The notes: generated by a model not told the origin, from the sequence alone. Shown: positions 1-8,627, counted from the stretch's first letter. The stretch: 20,972 nt of DNA from JBOGUF01 sp050696075 (GCA_050696075.1 JBOGUF010000020.1:1-20972), one strand, 5' to 3'. Numbers and translations are program-made.

Positions 1-64
1 GTCGGGCGGCGGATGCTTGCGACGGGGATGGGGACGCCCAAGAGGTGCGGTGGCGCCGCGTCGC

Positions 65-2308
65 TCAGCCTTGATTGAACGGCAGCGTGCGCACGCGCTG
101 GCCCGTCGCCGCGAAGAGAGCGTTGGCCACGGCGGGCGCGATCGGCGCCACGCCTGGCTGACCAGCGCCGGTTGATGGCTCAAGCGACGGTACGATGTGA
201 ACTTCAACCCGAGGCATCTCGTCCATCCGCAGCACCCGGTAATCGTCGAAACTGGACTGTTCGACCACACCGCCGTCGAGCGTGATCGCGCCGTAGAGCA
301 TGGTGCCGAGACCCCAGGCGATGCTGCCCTCGATCTGAGAGCGGACGATGTCGGGGTTGACCGCGACGCCGCAGTCGATGGCGCAGACTACGCGATCGAC
401 GTGGAACGTGCCGTCGTCATGGGTGGTCACCTCAGCGACCATGGCCGCGATACTGAGAAAGCCGTAATGGACCGCGAGCCCGCGGCCCCGACCAGCCGGC
501 AGCGGCGTGCCCCAACCAGCTTGTTCGGCCGCCAGTTCAAGGGTCCGAAGTTGGCGCGGGTGCTCCGCGAAGGTGGTCGGGCGATCGGCGTCGATGATCG
601 ACAGAACGTCGATATCCTTCTGGTTTGGATCGCGAGCCAGCAGGGTTTGGCGCAACTCCAGCGGGTCACGTCCCGTCTCGCTGGCGATATCGTCGAGGAC
701 AGTCTCAACGCTATAGGCGGTGTGGGTGCCGGCAGTCCCGCGCAAGGTGTTAATCGGCACACCGGTCTCAGTGGTATGTAGATCGACCAGGATGTTCGGG
801 AAGTCGTACGGCGTGTTCGCCGCGCCGTCGACCGAGACGAAGTCGACCCCGTTGACCGGCTCAAACGGGAAGATCGACTGGCCGACGATGCGGTGGTGCC
901 AGGCGGTGATGGCGCCGGCGTCATCCAGCCCGACCGTCACCCGGTGCAGGTACATTGGCCGGTAGAAGCTATGCCGGATGTCGTCCTCGCGCGTCCAAAT
1001 GAGCTTGACCGGGGCCACTCCGGCGATCGTGTGGACAATCTCGACCGCTTCCGAAGGTGTGTTGTCCTTCCGGCCGAAGCTGCCGCCCCCATAGACCGAG
1101 TTGACAACGACCTGCTCCAGGGCAAGACCGAGGATTTCGGCGGCCCCTTCCTGGCTGAACTGAACGGCTCCGTCGCTCGTCCATATCTCGCAGCCATCCG
1201 GCGAGAGGCGGACGACGGCAACCACCGGCTCCAGCGGTACGTGCGCCAAGTACGGGTACTCAAAGTCCGCGGTGATCGTCCGCGCGGCCGCCGCCATGGC
1301 CTGTTCAACGTCGCCATCCCGTCGCGCCACATCCCCTGGCTGATCCAACAGCAGCCGGTACTCCGCGAGCAGATCGGGTGTGCCGCGCGTCTCCGCATCG
1401 GTGTCGTCCCAGTCGACGGTGAGCGCCTCGCGGCCCTGGAGGGCCGCCCAGAACGTGTCGGCCACGACGGCGACGCCGGTCGGGATCTCGACGACGTGCT
1501 GCACGCCAGGCACGGCCAAGGCGGCCGCCGCATCGAAACCGCGCACCGTCCCGCCGAATCGAGGCGACCGCGCGACAACTGCGGTCAGCATCCCGGGCAG
1601 ATCGACGTCGATTGCGAACCGGGCGGTACCGTCGACCTTCGGCGGGGTATCGAGTCGGTGGATGCCCTCGACGCCCATCAACCTGAATTGGGCGGGATCC
1701 TTAAGCGTCACCGCCTCGGGCGCGGGCGCCGGCTGCCCGGCCGCAGCCTCCGCCAACTCGCCGAAGGTGGCCTCTTGGCCGGACGCGCCATGCCGCACGA
1801 CGCCCTGGTCGACGGTGATCTCGGCCGCGGGCAGCCCCCAGGCGTCCGCCGCGGCCGTGATGAGCATAGCCCGTCCCGTCGCGCCCGCCTGGCGGTACTG
1901 CTCGTAGGAGTTGCGTACCCCGTTGCTGCCGGCAGTGCCTTGAAAGCCGAAGACGAGGTTCGCGTAGAGTTCCGCGTTTGCCGGCGCCGGCTCGACCCGG
2001 ATCTGCGCCCAATCGGCGTCGAGCTCTTCGGCGATCATCAGGGCCAGGGCGGTGTAGATGCCCTGTCCCCACTCGACGTGCTTGGCGATGATCGTGACGG
2101 AGTTGTCCGGCGCGATGCGGATGAAGGCGTTCGGCGCGAACAATCCATCTTCCGTGGTCGCGCCAGGGCTGGCGACGGGCGTCGTTTCCGCACGCGCGCG
2201 GCCGGGTTTCGGCAGATGCAGACCGATGACGAGGCCGGCCGCCGCCGCCGTGCCCTTGAGGAGATGGCGCCGGTCGAGGACCGGACCAGAATTGCTGTTG
2301 ACATGCAT
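65..2308 (-). CDS. Molybdopterin-binding subunit of an IorB-type xanthine dehydrogenase family oxidoreductase
   Basis: This is the large catalytic subunit (747 aa) of a two-subunit molybdenum hydroxylase of the isoquinoline 1-oxidoreductase beta / aldehyde oxidoreductase type; the substrate (N-heterocycle or aldehyde) cannot be told from sequence. Residues 12-19 (DRRHLLKG) followed by a hydrophobic stretch form a Tat signal, so the cofactor-loaded enzyme is probably exported. Visible family motifs are RSPRFGG (247-253), PLEP (358-361), GGGSFGRK (407-414) and a C-terminal block ending near RTLPF. In that block the residue corresponding to the family's catalytic Glu (usual pattern G-x-GEPG) is Gln717, codon CAG at 158-160. 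The gene starts 3 nt after the 2Fe-2S subunit stop and is clearly co-transcribed with it. No FAD subunit or cytochrome domain is encoded beside it, so the electron acceptor is unknown. Family is secure; substrate and activity are not. Confidence 0.93.
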   Translation of the reverse strand: MHVNSNSGPVLDRRHLLKGTAAAAGLVIGLHLPKPGRARAETTPVASPGATTEDGLFAPNAFIRIAPDNSVTIIAKHVEWGQGIYTALALMIAEELDADWAQIRVEPAPANAELYANLVFGFQGTAGSNGVRNSYEQYRQAGATGRAMLITAAADAWGLPAAEITVDQGVVRHGASGQEATFGELAEAAAGQPAPAPEAVTLKDPAQFRLMGVEGIHRLDTPPKVDGTARFAIDVDLPGMLTAVVARSPRFGGTVRGFDAAAALAVPGVQHVVEIPTGVAVVADTFWAALQGREALTVDWDDTDAETRGTPDLLAEYRLLLDQPGDVARRDGDVEQAMAAAARTITADFEYPYLAHVPLEPVVAVVRLSPDGCEIWTSDGAVQFSQEGAAEILGLALEQVVVNSVYGGGSFGRKDNTPSEAVEIVHTIAGVAPVKLIWTREDDIRHSFYRPMYLHRVTVGLDDAGAITAWHHRIVGQSIFPFEPVNGVDFVSVDGAANTPYDFPNILVDLHTTETGVPINTLRGTAGTHTAYSVETVLDDIASETGRDPLELRQTLLARDPNQKDIDVLSIIDADRPTTFAEHPRQLRTLELAAEQAGWGTPLPAGRGRGLAVHYGFLSIAAMVAEVTTHDDGTFHVDRVVCAIDCGVAVNPDIVRSQIEGSIAWGLGTMLYGAITLDGGVVEQSSFDDYRVLRMDEMPRVEVHIVPSLEPSTGAGQPGVAPIAPAVANALFAATGQRVRTLPFNQG

Positions 2309-2311
2309 GGC

Positions 2312-2773
2312 TTAACTCTCCAGCGTGCGGGCCGCCTCGTGGACGGCGGTGCGGATCCGGTGATAAATGCCGCAGCGGCAGATGTTGCCGCGCATGGCGC
2401 TGTTGATCTCCGCGTCCGTCGGATTTGGCGTCTTTTCGAGCAGGGCGATCGCCGACATGATTTGTCCTGGTTGGCAATAACCACACTCGGCCACGTCGAG
2501 CGCCAGCCATGCCGCTTGGACCGCCGCCGCGGTCTCACCGGAAACCCCCTCGATAGTCGTGATGGCGCGCCCTTCGACATCGCCGACGGGTGTCACACAG
2601 GAGACGATCGGCTGGCCGTCCACATGGACCATGCACGCCCCGCACTGCGCCGTGCCGCAGCCGAACTTCGTTCCGGTCAACCCCGCTGCCTCGCGGATCG
2701 CCCAGAGCAAAGGCGTCTCCGGTTCGGCGGCCAAGGTCATCGATTGTCCGTTCACGACCAGCGAAACACTCAT
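2312..2773 (-). CDS. 2Fe-2S subunit of the molybdenum hydroxylase (IorA-like)
   Basis: This 153-aa protein carries the two [2Fe-2S] clusters that pass electrons from the molybdenum site of the partner subunit. The N-terminal plant-type ferredoxin cluster uses C39, C44, C47 and C59 (FGCGTAQCGAC plus a later Cys). The C-terminal helical cluster uses C97, C100, C132 and C134 (CGYCQPGQ and CRCG). Length and order match IorA/CoxS-type small subunits, and all eight cysteines are present. The ATG at 2773 is preceded by GGAGG at 8-nt spacing. It is the first structural gene of the unit and lies behind the promoter at 2828-2857. It has no export signal; if the complex is exported it would have to travel on the Tat signal of the large subunit, as known for other molybdo-enzymes. 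Confidence 0.95.
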   Translation of the reverse strand: MSVSLVVNGQSMTLAAEPETPLLWAIREAAGLTGTKFGCGTAQCGACMVHVDGQPIVSCVTPVGDVEGRAITTIEGVSGETAAAVQAAWLALDVAECGYCQPGQIMSAIALLEKTPNPTDAEINSAMRGNICRCGIYHRIRTAVHEAARTLES

Positions 2774-2799
2774 CGCCTATACCTCCGCGTCATGCCCAT
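2770..2799 (-). CDS. Possible 9-codon leader ORF overlapping the 2Fe-2S subunit start
   Basis: A short frame reads MGMTRRYRR and stops. Its ATG at 2799 follows a purine-rich GGAGGAGG stretch, and its TGA overlaps the ATG of the 2Fe-2S gene in an ATGA arrangement. Four of nine residues are Arg. It could be a translated leader coupling ribosomes to the main gene, or a chance ORF in a transcript with two ribosome-binding sites. No peptide function is claimed. Confidence 0.3.
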   Translation of the reverse strand: MGMTRRYRR

Positions 2800-2816
2800 T
2801 GCCTCCTCCGAGAAAG

Positions 2817-2847
2817 TTGGCCGGCCAATCATATCATTGGCTGGCCA
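2817..2847. promoter_or_regulatory. Inverted repeat over the promoter; candidate MarR operator
   Basis: Arms GGCCGGCCAAT (2819-2829) and ATTGGCTGGCC (2836-2846) flank a 6-bp centre and differ at one position. The left half, TTGGCCGGCCAA, is itself a perfect 12-bp palindrome. The element covers the -10 box and most of the spacer, so a bound dimer would block RNA polymerase. The MarR gene immediately upstream is the natural candidate ligand; that link is inference. Confidence 0.55.
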
Positions 2848-2857
2848 CACATCTCAA
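2828..2857 (-). promoter_or_regulatory. Sigma70-type promoter for the molybdo-hydroxylase genes
   Basis: On the minus strand a -35 TTGAGA (2852-2857) and a -10 TATGAT (2828-2833) are separated by 18 bp. Each box matches the consensus at five of six positions, which is striking in DNA this GC-rich. Transcription would begin roughly 45-50 nt upstream of the 2Fe-2S start codon, separate from the MarR gene. Confidence 0.6.
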
Positions 2858-2978
2858 GTAAGATGAGTCTGGCGGGCGCGGCTTAGAATGGGATGAAGCA
2901 CACCTGGGAATAAGCTGAGAGGGGGAATCGGGCATCGAGGCAGACGCCCGAGCGGGATCCTTATCTGCCGTGGGTCCG

Positions 2979-3458
2979 TCAGTCGCCTTGGACTGGGAGG
3001 CGATGCGCGGCGTTTTGCAGCGCCTGGAACAGCTCGTCGCGTTCAGGCGCTGACATCCCGGTCGTGGTGGTCGCCTCGAGCTCGGTCCACATCAGGCGCA
3101 CTTCTTCGCACAGGTCCACACCGCGCGGCGTCAGCGAAACGATCACCGCGCGCCGGTCTCGCGTGGACCCCTCCCGATGCACGATGCGCTGGCGTTCGAG
3201 GCGGGAGACCATCCTGGCCACGGTCGAGGCGTCCACATTCAACGCCCGGACGAGTTCGGCCTGGGTGCGTTCGTCCTCGTCGCAGAGGTGCATGAGCACG
3301 AGCTCTTGCCCGGGGTAGAGGCCGATCTTGCGCAGCAGCCCGGCGGCGATCGCCTTGTGCGCCTTCGCCAATCGCACGATGGCATAACTGATCGGCCCAG
3401 CCGCGGCCAGCGACGGCGGACTCGCGCGTGTCTGATCGTCGGCGGACTTGCGTCTCAC
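2979..3458 (-). CDS. MarR-family transcriptional regulator
   Basis: The 159-aa protein has the MarR layout: an N-terminal dimerisation helix, then a winged helix-turn-helix (around QAELVRALNVDASTVARMVSRLERQRIVHRE, residues about 85-115) and the wing motif STRDRRAVIVSLTPRG (about 118-133). MarR proteins bind palindromic operators as dimers, usually as repressors released by small phenolic or aromatic ligands or by oxidation. The start is GTG at 3458, preceded by a weak GGGTGG. It lies 205 nt upstream of the molybdo-hydroxylase genes on the same strand, and the intervening promoter carries a candidate operator. A small palindrome, ACAGG-ATA-CCTGT (3489-3501), lies upstream of its own start and could serve autoregulation. 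The family call is secure and the target is inferred. Confidence 0.9.
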   Translation of the reverse strand: MRRKSADDQTRASPPSLAAAGPISYAIVRLAKAHKAIAAGLLRKIGLYPGQELVLMHLCDEDERTQAELVRALNVDASTVARMVSRLERQRIVHREGSTRDRRAVIVSLTPRGVDLCEEVRLMWTELEATTTTGMSAPERDELFQALQNAAHRLPVQGD

Positions 3459-3513
3459 TGCCCACCCTATACTGTTTCACTCATGATGACAGGATACCTG
3501 TTGCCAGGCCGCG

Positions 3514-5229
3514 CTACACGTCCGGCGTCAGCGGCATGGGCCGAAGGATTTTAGCGCGAAAGATGGGAACGCCGCGCACCATCGTTTCGAGGTAATAATG
3601 CTCGGCGACGGTATTCCAGAACGCCTGGCCGCGGTCGGGGAAGGGCGCGCGCTGCTTGGTGCCGATGACGTAGAGCGGACGATTGCCCGACGTCAGCATT
3701 CGCACCAGCTCCTCTTCGGCGCTCGGGATCGCGCGCAGTTCCTGGTCGTACATATAGCGGTAGGTGCCGGGGCGGTCGGTCAGGTAATAGAGCGCGGCCT
3801 GGTCGAAGGCGACGAAGATCGGGTTGTCGCTTGAGGTGTGCTCGCGAATGTAGGCGGCTACTTGCTCCTGCACCGGGTAGCCGGTGTGGTCGAACATCTC
3901 CCGCGCCATGCCGTCGTGCCCCATGCGGATGGCGGTATAGGGGCTGAGCAGGATGAGCAGCGCCGCCGCCAGCAGCGCGGGGCGCCGGTAGCCGGCGAGC
4001 CGCCGGGCGACGCCAAGGAGGAGTGGGGCGAACCAGATGGCGAAGGGCGCGATCGCCTGGATCAGGTAGTGGTACCACCAATCGCCTCCCATGGCGACCC
4101 CAACCAGGCAGCCGAGGAACCAGAGGCGAAGCAACACATCGCCGTCGGCGGTGGGCAGTACCCGCGCCGGGCGCTCGGCGGAACGGGCGACGATGCCGGC
4201 CCGCGTCGTCTCCAACCAACGGCTGCGCCAGTCGGCCAGCTTGCCCCAACGTCGGGTTTGTCGCCAGTTGAGCAGCAGTACCCCGGCGACCAGCGCCAGC
4301 AGCGGCCACGTGCGATAGAAGAGCGAGGCGAGCGCCCGCATGTGGTGCTCAGCGGTGACGGTGGCGCTGCTCTGAAACTCCAGGCGGTAGGTCAATGAGG
4401 CGAAGATGAAGTCGTTCCAGCCGATCATGGCGCCATGGATGAGCGCTGGCGCCGCCGCCAGCGCCGACCCGGCCACGAGCCAGCCGCCGCGCCGCGCGAT
4501 CGTCCCGATGCCGTCGCCCCCGACGAGCCAGATGTAGGCCAGACCGACCGGGATCATCACCACGCCGGCCGGCTTTAACTGCGCTGCCAGGCACGCCAGG
4601 ACTCCGACTCCAACCAACTCCTTGGCGCCCCAGCCATTCCGCCCCGCGCGCAGGAGCAGCCACGAACCGGCGGCGGCCGGCAGCGCCATGAAGACCTCGG
4701 AGTTGGCAGTGAAACCCTCGATCGCCGGGGAGCCGGAGACGATGGCGAAGACGAGCGTCGCCAGCATCGCCGCGCGGCGGCCGGCCCAATCGCGGGCGAA
4801 GAGCCAGACGAACCCAAGGGTGGCGATCGAGACCAGCCAGGCGCCGAGGCGGATCGCCTCAGTGCTGTCGCCGATCAGACGGAAGATGAGGCCGTAGGCG
4901 ACGAAGATGCCCTGCGGGCGGCTGACCCAGATGTCGTCGTAGAGATCACCGCGACCGGTCAGCCAGCGGTCGGCGACGTAGGCGTAGCCCCCTTCGTCGT
5001 TGATCATCGGAAAGCCGAAGAAGGGGAGGTGGAGCAGGAAGCTGAGCAACGAGACAAAGGTCAGCCAGGCCCACGTCGTCGGCCCATTCTCTGTCCAGAG
5101 ACGCGGCCGGCGTGCGGCCCGCGCCGTCGTCAATCCGCGTTTCGTTTTCAATCGACCGAGCTCCAGCGTGGTTTCAGCAGCGTGCGCAACGACCCGAGGG
5201 CGGGTCTCGCAAGATATACGCCCCGGCAC
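3514..5229 (-). CDS. GT39/ArnT-type membrane glycosyltransferase
   Basis: This 571-aa polytopic protein belongs to the dolichyl-phosphate-mannose-protein mannosyltransferase / ArnT superfamily (GT-C fold), which moves a sugar from a polyprenyl-phosphate donor to a protein or lipid on the outer membrane face. After the first transmembrane segment (about 52-72) the first external loop has the acidic pair D78-E79 in NDEGGYAYVADRW, the expected catalytic site, followed by DDIWVSRPQG, another family-typical stretch. About ten further hydrophobic segments follow, then a soluble C-terminal region from about residue 440. The GTG at 5229 lacks a Shine-Dalgarno and lies inside a perfect palindrome (5223-5240), so a downstream TTG at 5151, preceded by GGAG, is a realistic alternative start. 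Its donor, acceptor and relation to neighbours are unknown. Confidence 0.85.
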   Translation of the reverse strand: MPGRISCETRPRVVAHAAETTLELGRLKTKRGLTTARAARRPRLWTENGPTTWAWLTFVSLLSFLLHLPFFGFPMINDEGGYAYVADRWLTGRGDLYDDIWVSRPQGIFVAYGLIFRLIGDSTEAIRLGAWLVSIATLGFVWLFARDWAGRRAAMLATLVFAIVSGSPAIEGFTANSEVFMALPAAAGSWLLLRAGRNGWGAKELVGVGVLACLAAQLKPAGVVMIPVGLAYIWLVGGDGIGTIARRGGWLVAGSALAAAPALIHGAMIGWNDFIFASLTYRLEFQSSATVTAEHHMRALASLFYRTWPLLALVAGVLLLNWRQTRRWGKLADWRSRWLETTRAGIVARSAERPARVLPTADGDVLLRLWFLGCLVGVAMGGDWWYHYLIQAIAPFAIWFAPLLLGVARRLAGYRRPALLAAALLILLSPYTAIRMGHDGMAREMFDHTGYPVQEQVAAYIREHTSSDNPIFVAFDQAALYYLTDRPGTYRYMYDQELRAIPSAEEELVRMLTSGNRPLYVIGTKQRAPFPDRGQAFWNTVAEHYYLETMVRGVPIFRAKILRPMPLTPDV

Positions 5230-5240
5230 GAACGTGCCGG
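5223..5240. repeat. Perfect 18-bp palindrome at the glycosyltransferase 5' end
   Basis: CCGGCACG-AA-CGTGCCGG pairs perfectly over 8-bp arms with a 2-nt centre. It sits between the end of the sigma/ABC operon and the body of the glycosyltransferase gene and contains that gene's most upstream GTG. It could be an operator or a stem ending upstream transcripts, although there is no U-tract. Confidence 0.5.
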
Positions 5241-5316
5241 ACAGTTGCGCGCAATGATACCGTCCGGACGCCTTCGCGTCTTACAGATGGTCAACTTCTG
5301 GGCTTGTCGGCCGGTT

Positions 5317-6632
5317 TCATGGCAAGTCCTCAAGCTCGACGCGGCCCGTGCGGAGGTCGGCGTAGTGCTCGCGCAGCTAGGCGGCGCGCGTCGTGTCGTC
5401 GAGCGCGGCAAACCGTTCGAGGCTGGCGCAATCGACCATGAACCCGAACCCGCTGTTCCCATGGACGTGCATCGCCGTGCCGTACTCGCAGGTGAGCGCG
5501 ATGCCCGCCTCGCCCATGAGCCAGCCGGACACGATGTCCGCGGCCGATCCTGGCGGGATGGATGCATCTGGATTTCGCGTCAGGCCGCGGGCGATATGGC
5601 TTAACGCCGACGCGACGTTGCCCGCGCCGAGCCCATCGAGGAAGAACCCGGTCTCCGGCAGCGCTGCCCCCATGCCGATGGGGTTCTGATCGAGTCGCGC
5701 TGGCACGTCGTCCAGACCCTCCAAGTTTGCAGCCATGGCATTGACGCGGGTCGAGAGGCCGTCGAGCGCCGGTTCGAAGGCGGGGTGGACGCAAACCTCG
5801 ACCGGCATCCCCTGGCAGATCGGCTCATAGGGCAGGATCTCTGGTCCCTCATCGCCTTGAGCGGCAGCGCGGATTTCGTTGACACCAATTGCAATCAACA
5901 AGACGGCCGCGACGAGCGGCGGCGCGACGAGACGCGGCGCGCGGCTTGCCCAACCGATGCCGGCCAGACCGATCGCGCCCAATCCGAGCAGCAGGAGCGA
6001 CTGCGGCAGCCACACGTTCGGGTGGATGCCGTACCAGGACGAGGTATCGAGCGAGTCGATCGGCGAGAGCAAATGCGGCCAATCGTTTGTGACGGTGATG
6101 GGCAGGGTCAGCAGCGCCGAAAGACCGGCCGCCGCCAGGATCGAGACCACCCGCCGTGGCCACGCCTTGCCGAGCGCGAACCCGAAGGTCGCCGCGGCGC
6201 CGATGGCGGCAAGGGCAGGCGTCAACACCGAGAAATAAGCCCGCCCCAGGTTGTACTCATCGCCGTGCGGCCCAGGATGACCGCGGCGAGGACCCCGAAG
6301 GCGCTCAGTCCGAGGAGAGCGGTCGCGCCGATCTGGGTGAGGTTGCGGCCCATCGCCGGCCGGGGTGTCGTCGCGATCAGATCCTCCATCCCGCGGCGGT
6401 GCTCGCGGCTCGCCGCCCAGGCCGCGGTCGCGCCGGTGATCGGCGTGAGCAGCCCGACGGCGTTGCGCGCCACCATGCTGCTTTCCGGCCAGAAGCGCGC
6501 GGTCCCCTCGATCGCCTGCCCGTCAAAGGGGGGCAACGGCACGGCGATGAACCTATAGACTACGACGACCAGGGGGAAAAGCCAGAGCCGCTCGTTCCGC
6601 CGCACCTCCATCCAGAGCAGTCGAGCACTCAC
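5317..6632 (-). pseudogene. Decayed second copy of the large ABC permease (A'), frameshift plus nonsense codon
   Basis: Read in two frames, this region aligns end to end with the intact permease at 7261-8631. It starts at GTG 6632 (VSARLLWMEVRRNE, GGAGG 7 nt upstream) and continues to ILGRTAMSTTWGG. A one-base loss in the short C run at 6240-6242 then shifts the frame into a stop at 6222; restoring one base gives AYFSVLTPALAAIG, matching PYLSVLVPGLFTIV in the paralogue. The second frame runs on to DDTTRAA and a TAG at 5377-5379 exactly where the paralogue has Trp437 (TGG), followed by LREHYADLRTG and ending LEDLP-stop at 5317. All four cysteines of the paralogue's C-terminal domain are kept (YEPIC, VEVC, ALTC, MVDC). 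Two independent lesions argue for a pseudogene rather than one sequencing error, though residual expression as fragments is possible. Confidence 0.88.
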
Positions 6633-6664
6633 GACAGATCCTCCAAACCAACCCATTCGCCCCG

Positions 6665-7264
6665 CTATTTCTCGCTGCCGGCGAGCGCGAACCATCCTCG
6701 TGCTTCTCGCGCGATGGCAATCAGCCCGCCCGCCAGCAGTCCCAGCGCGGTCAATGCCGCCCAAACCTCACCGCCTGCATAGATCGGCCAGGCCCACCAG
6801 CCGGGATCGCCCGGATGCCGGATGGCATTCATATAGGCGGCAAACCCGACGACGAGCGGGAGCGCCCAGGCCCCGGTTGGGCCAAGGACGCGACGACCGA
6901 TGAAGGCCAGACCGGCATAGCCGGCCACGTTGCGCACGACCTCTCCGGTCGTGTCCCGTTCGGCCACCGCCGCATTCGCCGACGCCAACGCCAGGACCCC
7001 CATCAGGAGCACGATGCCGAGTTGGCCGAGGCGCAACCACGGCAGCAACGACCCGACGGCAAACTCGCCCTCGCCAAACGGCGACCGTGCGCTCCAGTCG
7101 ACGATGAACGCCGCGACGAGCGGCACGACGACGATCGCCATACTCATCACGAACGAGCCGTCCGTGGTGCTCAGGAGCAGCCAGGTCGTCAGCGCGATCG
7201 CGGCGAGCCCCGCCCCCGCCTCCGCTATCGGCCGCGAGCGCAGGTGAAGCCAGAAGAGTCTCAC
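6665..7264 (-). CDS. Small ABC-type permease subunit B
   Basis: This is a 199-aa membrane protein with about five or six hydrophobic segments, starting VRLFWLHLRSRP and ending near GWFALAGSEK. The start is GTG 7264: it overlaps the permease A stop as GTGA and has GGAGG 7 nt upstream, encoded within the LEDLP end of permease A, which is a clear translational coupling signal. Position and topology suggest it is a transmembrane partner of permease A and the ATPase encoded upstream. I do not recognise a specific family. It is followed after 32 nt by the decayed permease A copy. The substrate is unknown. Confidence 0.75.
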   Translation of the reverse strand: MRLFWLHLRSRPIAEAGAGLAAIALTTWLLLSTTDGSFVMSMAIVVVPLVAAFIVDWSARSPFGEGEFAVGSLLPWLRLGQLGIVLLMGVLALASANAAVAERDTTGEVVRNVAGYAGLAFIGRRVLGPTGAWALPLVVGFAAYMNAIRHPGDPGWWAWPIYAGGEVWAALTALGLLAGGLIAIAREARGWFALAGSEK

Positions 7265-8627
7265 GGCAAGTCCTCCAGGCCGATCTCGCCCGCCCGCAGT
7301 GCCGCGTAGTTTTGGCGGAGCCACTCATTGCGCGCCGCCGGATCGAGCGCGACGAATCGCTCAAACTCGTCGCATGGCACCCCTTCATAGCCAAAGCCCG
7401 ACCCGCCCAAGAGACCAGTGCTGACCTCGTAGGAAGGAGCGTTGTTCTTACACGTCAGGTCGTATCCCGCGGTCTCTAGAAGCCCGAGCACGATGACCTT
7501 ATGCGCTTGCCAGACAGCCTCTTCTGGTGATGCCAACGCGTCCGGTTCGCCCAAGAGGATGTTGGCGATCCGTTCCTGCGCCGCGAAAACGGCGCCGCCG
7601 TGGACCGGTTCTTCGATAGAGAACCCGACTCCCGATGACACCGGTCCGTCGAATTCGAACTCAAATAAACCCGATCTCCCATCGGGGTTGGGCGCGCGCT
7701 GCACGAGTCGTGTCGGCATACTATCGAGGCCAATGAACGGCGTTGCCATCGCGTTGGCGCCATCCACGAGCTTGTCGAGGACCGGCTCGAACGCGGGGTG
7801 GACGCAGACCGTCACCGGATTTCCGGCGCAGACCGGCTCATAGGCGATAATCTCCCGCTCTCCCTCGGCGCGCGCACCGCCCCCCCGGATCGTCCCAACG
7901 CCGACGGCGCTGGTCACGATCGCGACCAGCAACACCGGCAGCGCCACGCGACGCGCTCCGCTGACGGCCGCGATTCCTGCCAGACCGAGATAGGCGATAC
8001 CCAGGAGGAAGATCGACTGCGGGAGCGCGATCTCCGGCTGGATGCCCCACCAGGGCGAAGCGTCCGCCTCGAACAATGGGGAGAGAAACTCCGGCCACGA
8101 GTCCCAAATGGTGATGGGGAGCGCGATCGCGATGATCAATCCCGCACCGACGAGAATCGCCGTTACGCGCCGGGGAAAGGTCCGTCCGATCGGATAGCCG
8201 ACCGCTGCCATCGCGACGATCGTGAAGAGTCCGGGAACAAGGACCGACAGATAGGGTCCGTCCCACGAAGCCCGTGTCGCTGTTCTTCCCAAGATGCCAA
8301 CCGCAATCACGACATAGGCCATGATGCCTAATAGCGATGTTGCCGCCACAATCGTCAGGTCGCGGATTAGCGCCGGGCGCGGCGTGGTGGCGATCAGGTC
8401 GTCCAGACCGCGCCGGCGCTCCCGCCCCGCCATCCAGGCCGCGACCGCCCCCGCGAACGGCCCAAGCAGCACAATCGAGTTGCGAGCCCAGACGCTGTTT
8501 TCCGCCCAGAACAGCACAGAGTGGACGAGCACTGATTCCCAGGCGACAAATCCATAGAGGGCAACGACGACCGGGAAGAGGAGCAGGAGGTCGTTGCGTC
8601 GGACTTCGATCCACAACAACCGGCCGC

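Noticed and set aside
1..64. Possible gene fragment at the left edge
   Set aside because: The 64 bases downstream of the molybdopterin subunit stop are too short to support a call in any frame.
893..2866. 657-codon open frame on the plus strand opposite the molybdo-hydroxylase genes
   Set aside because: It lies antisense to two clearly recognisable genes, has Arg- and Gly-rich low-quality composition with no domain, and is expected in very GC-rich DNA.
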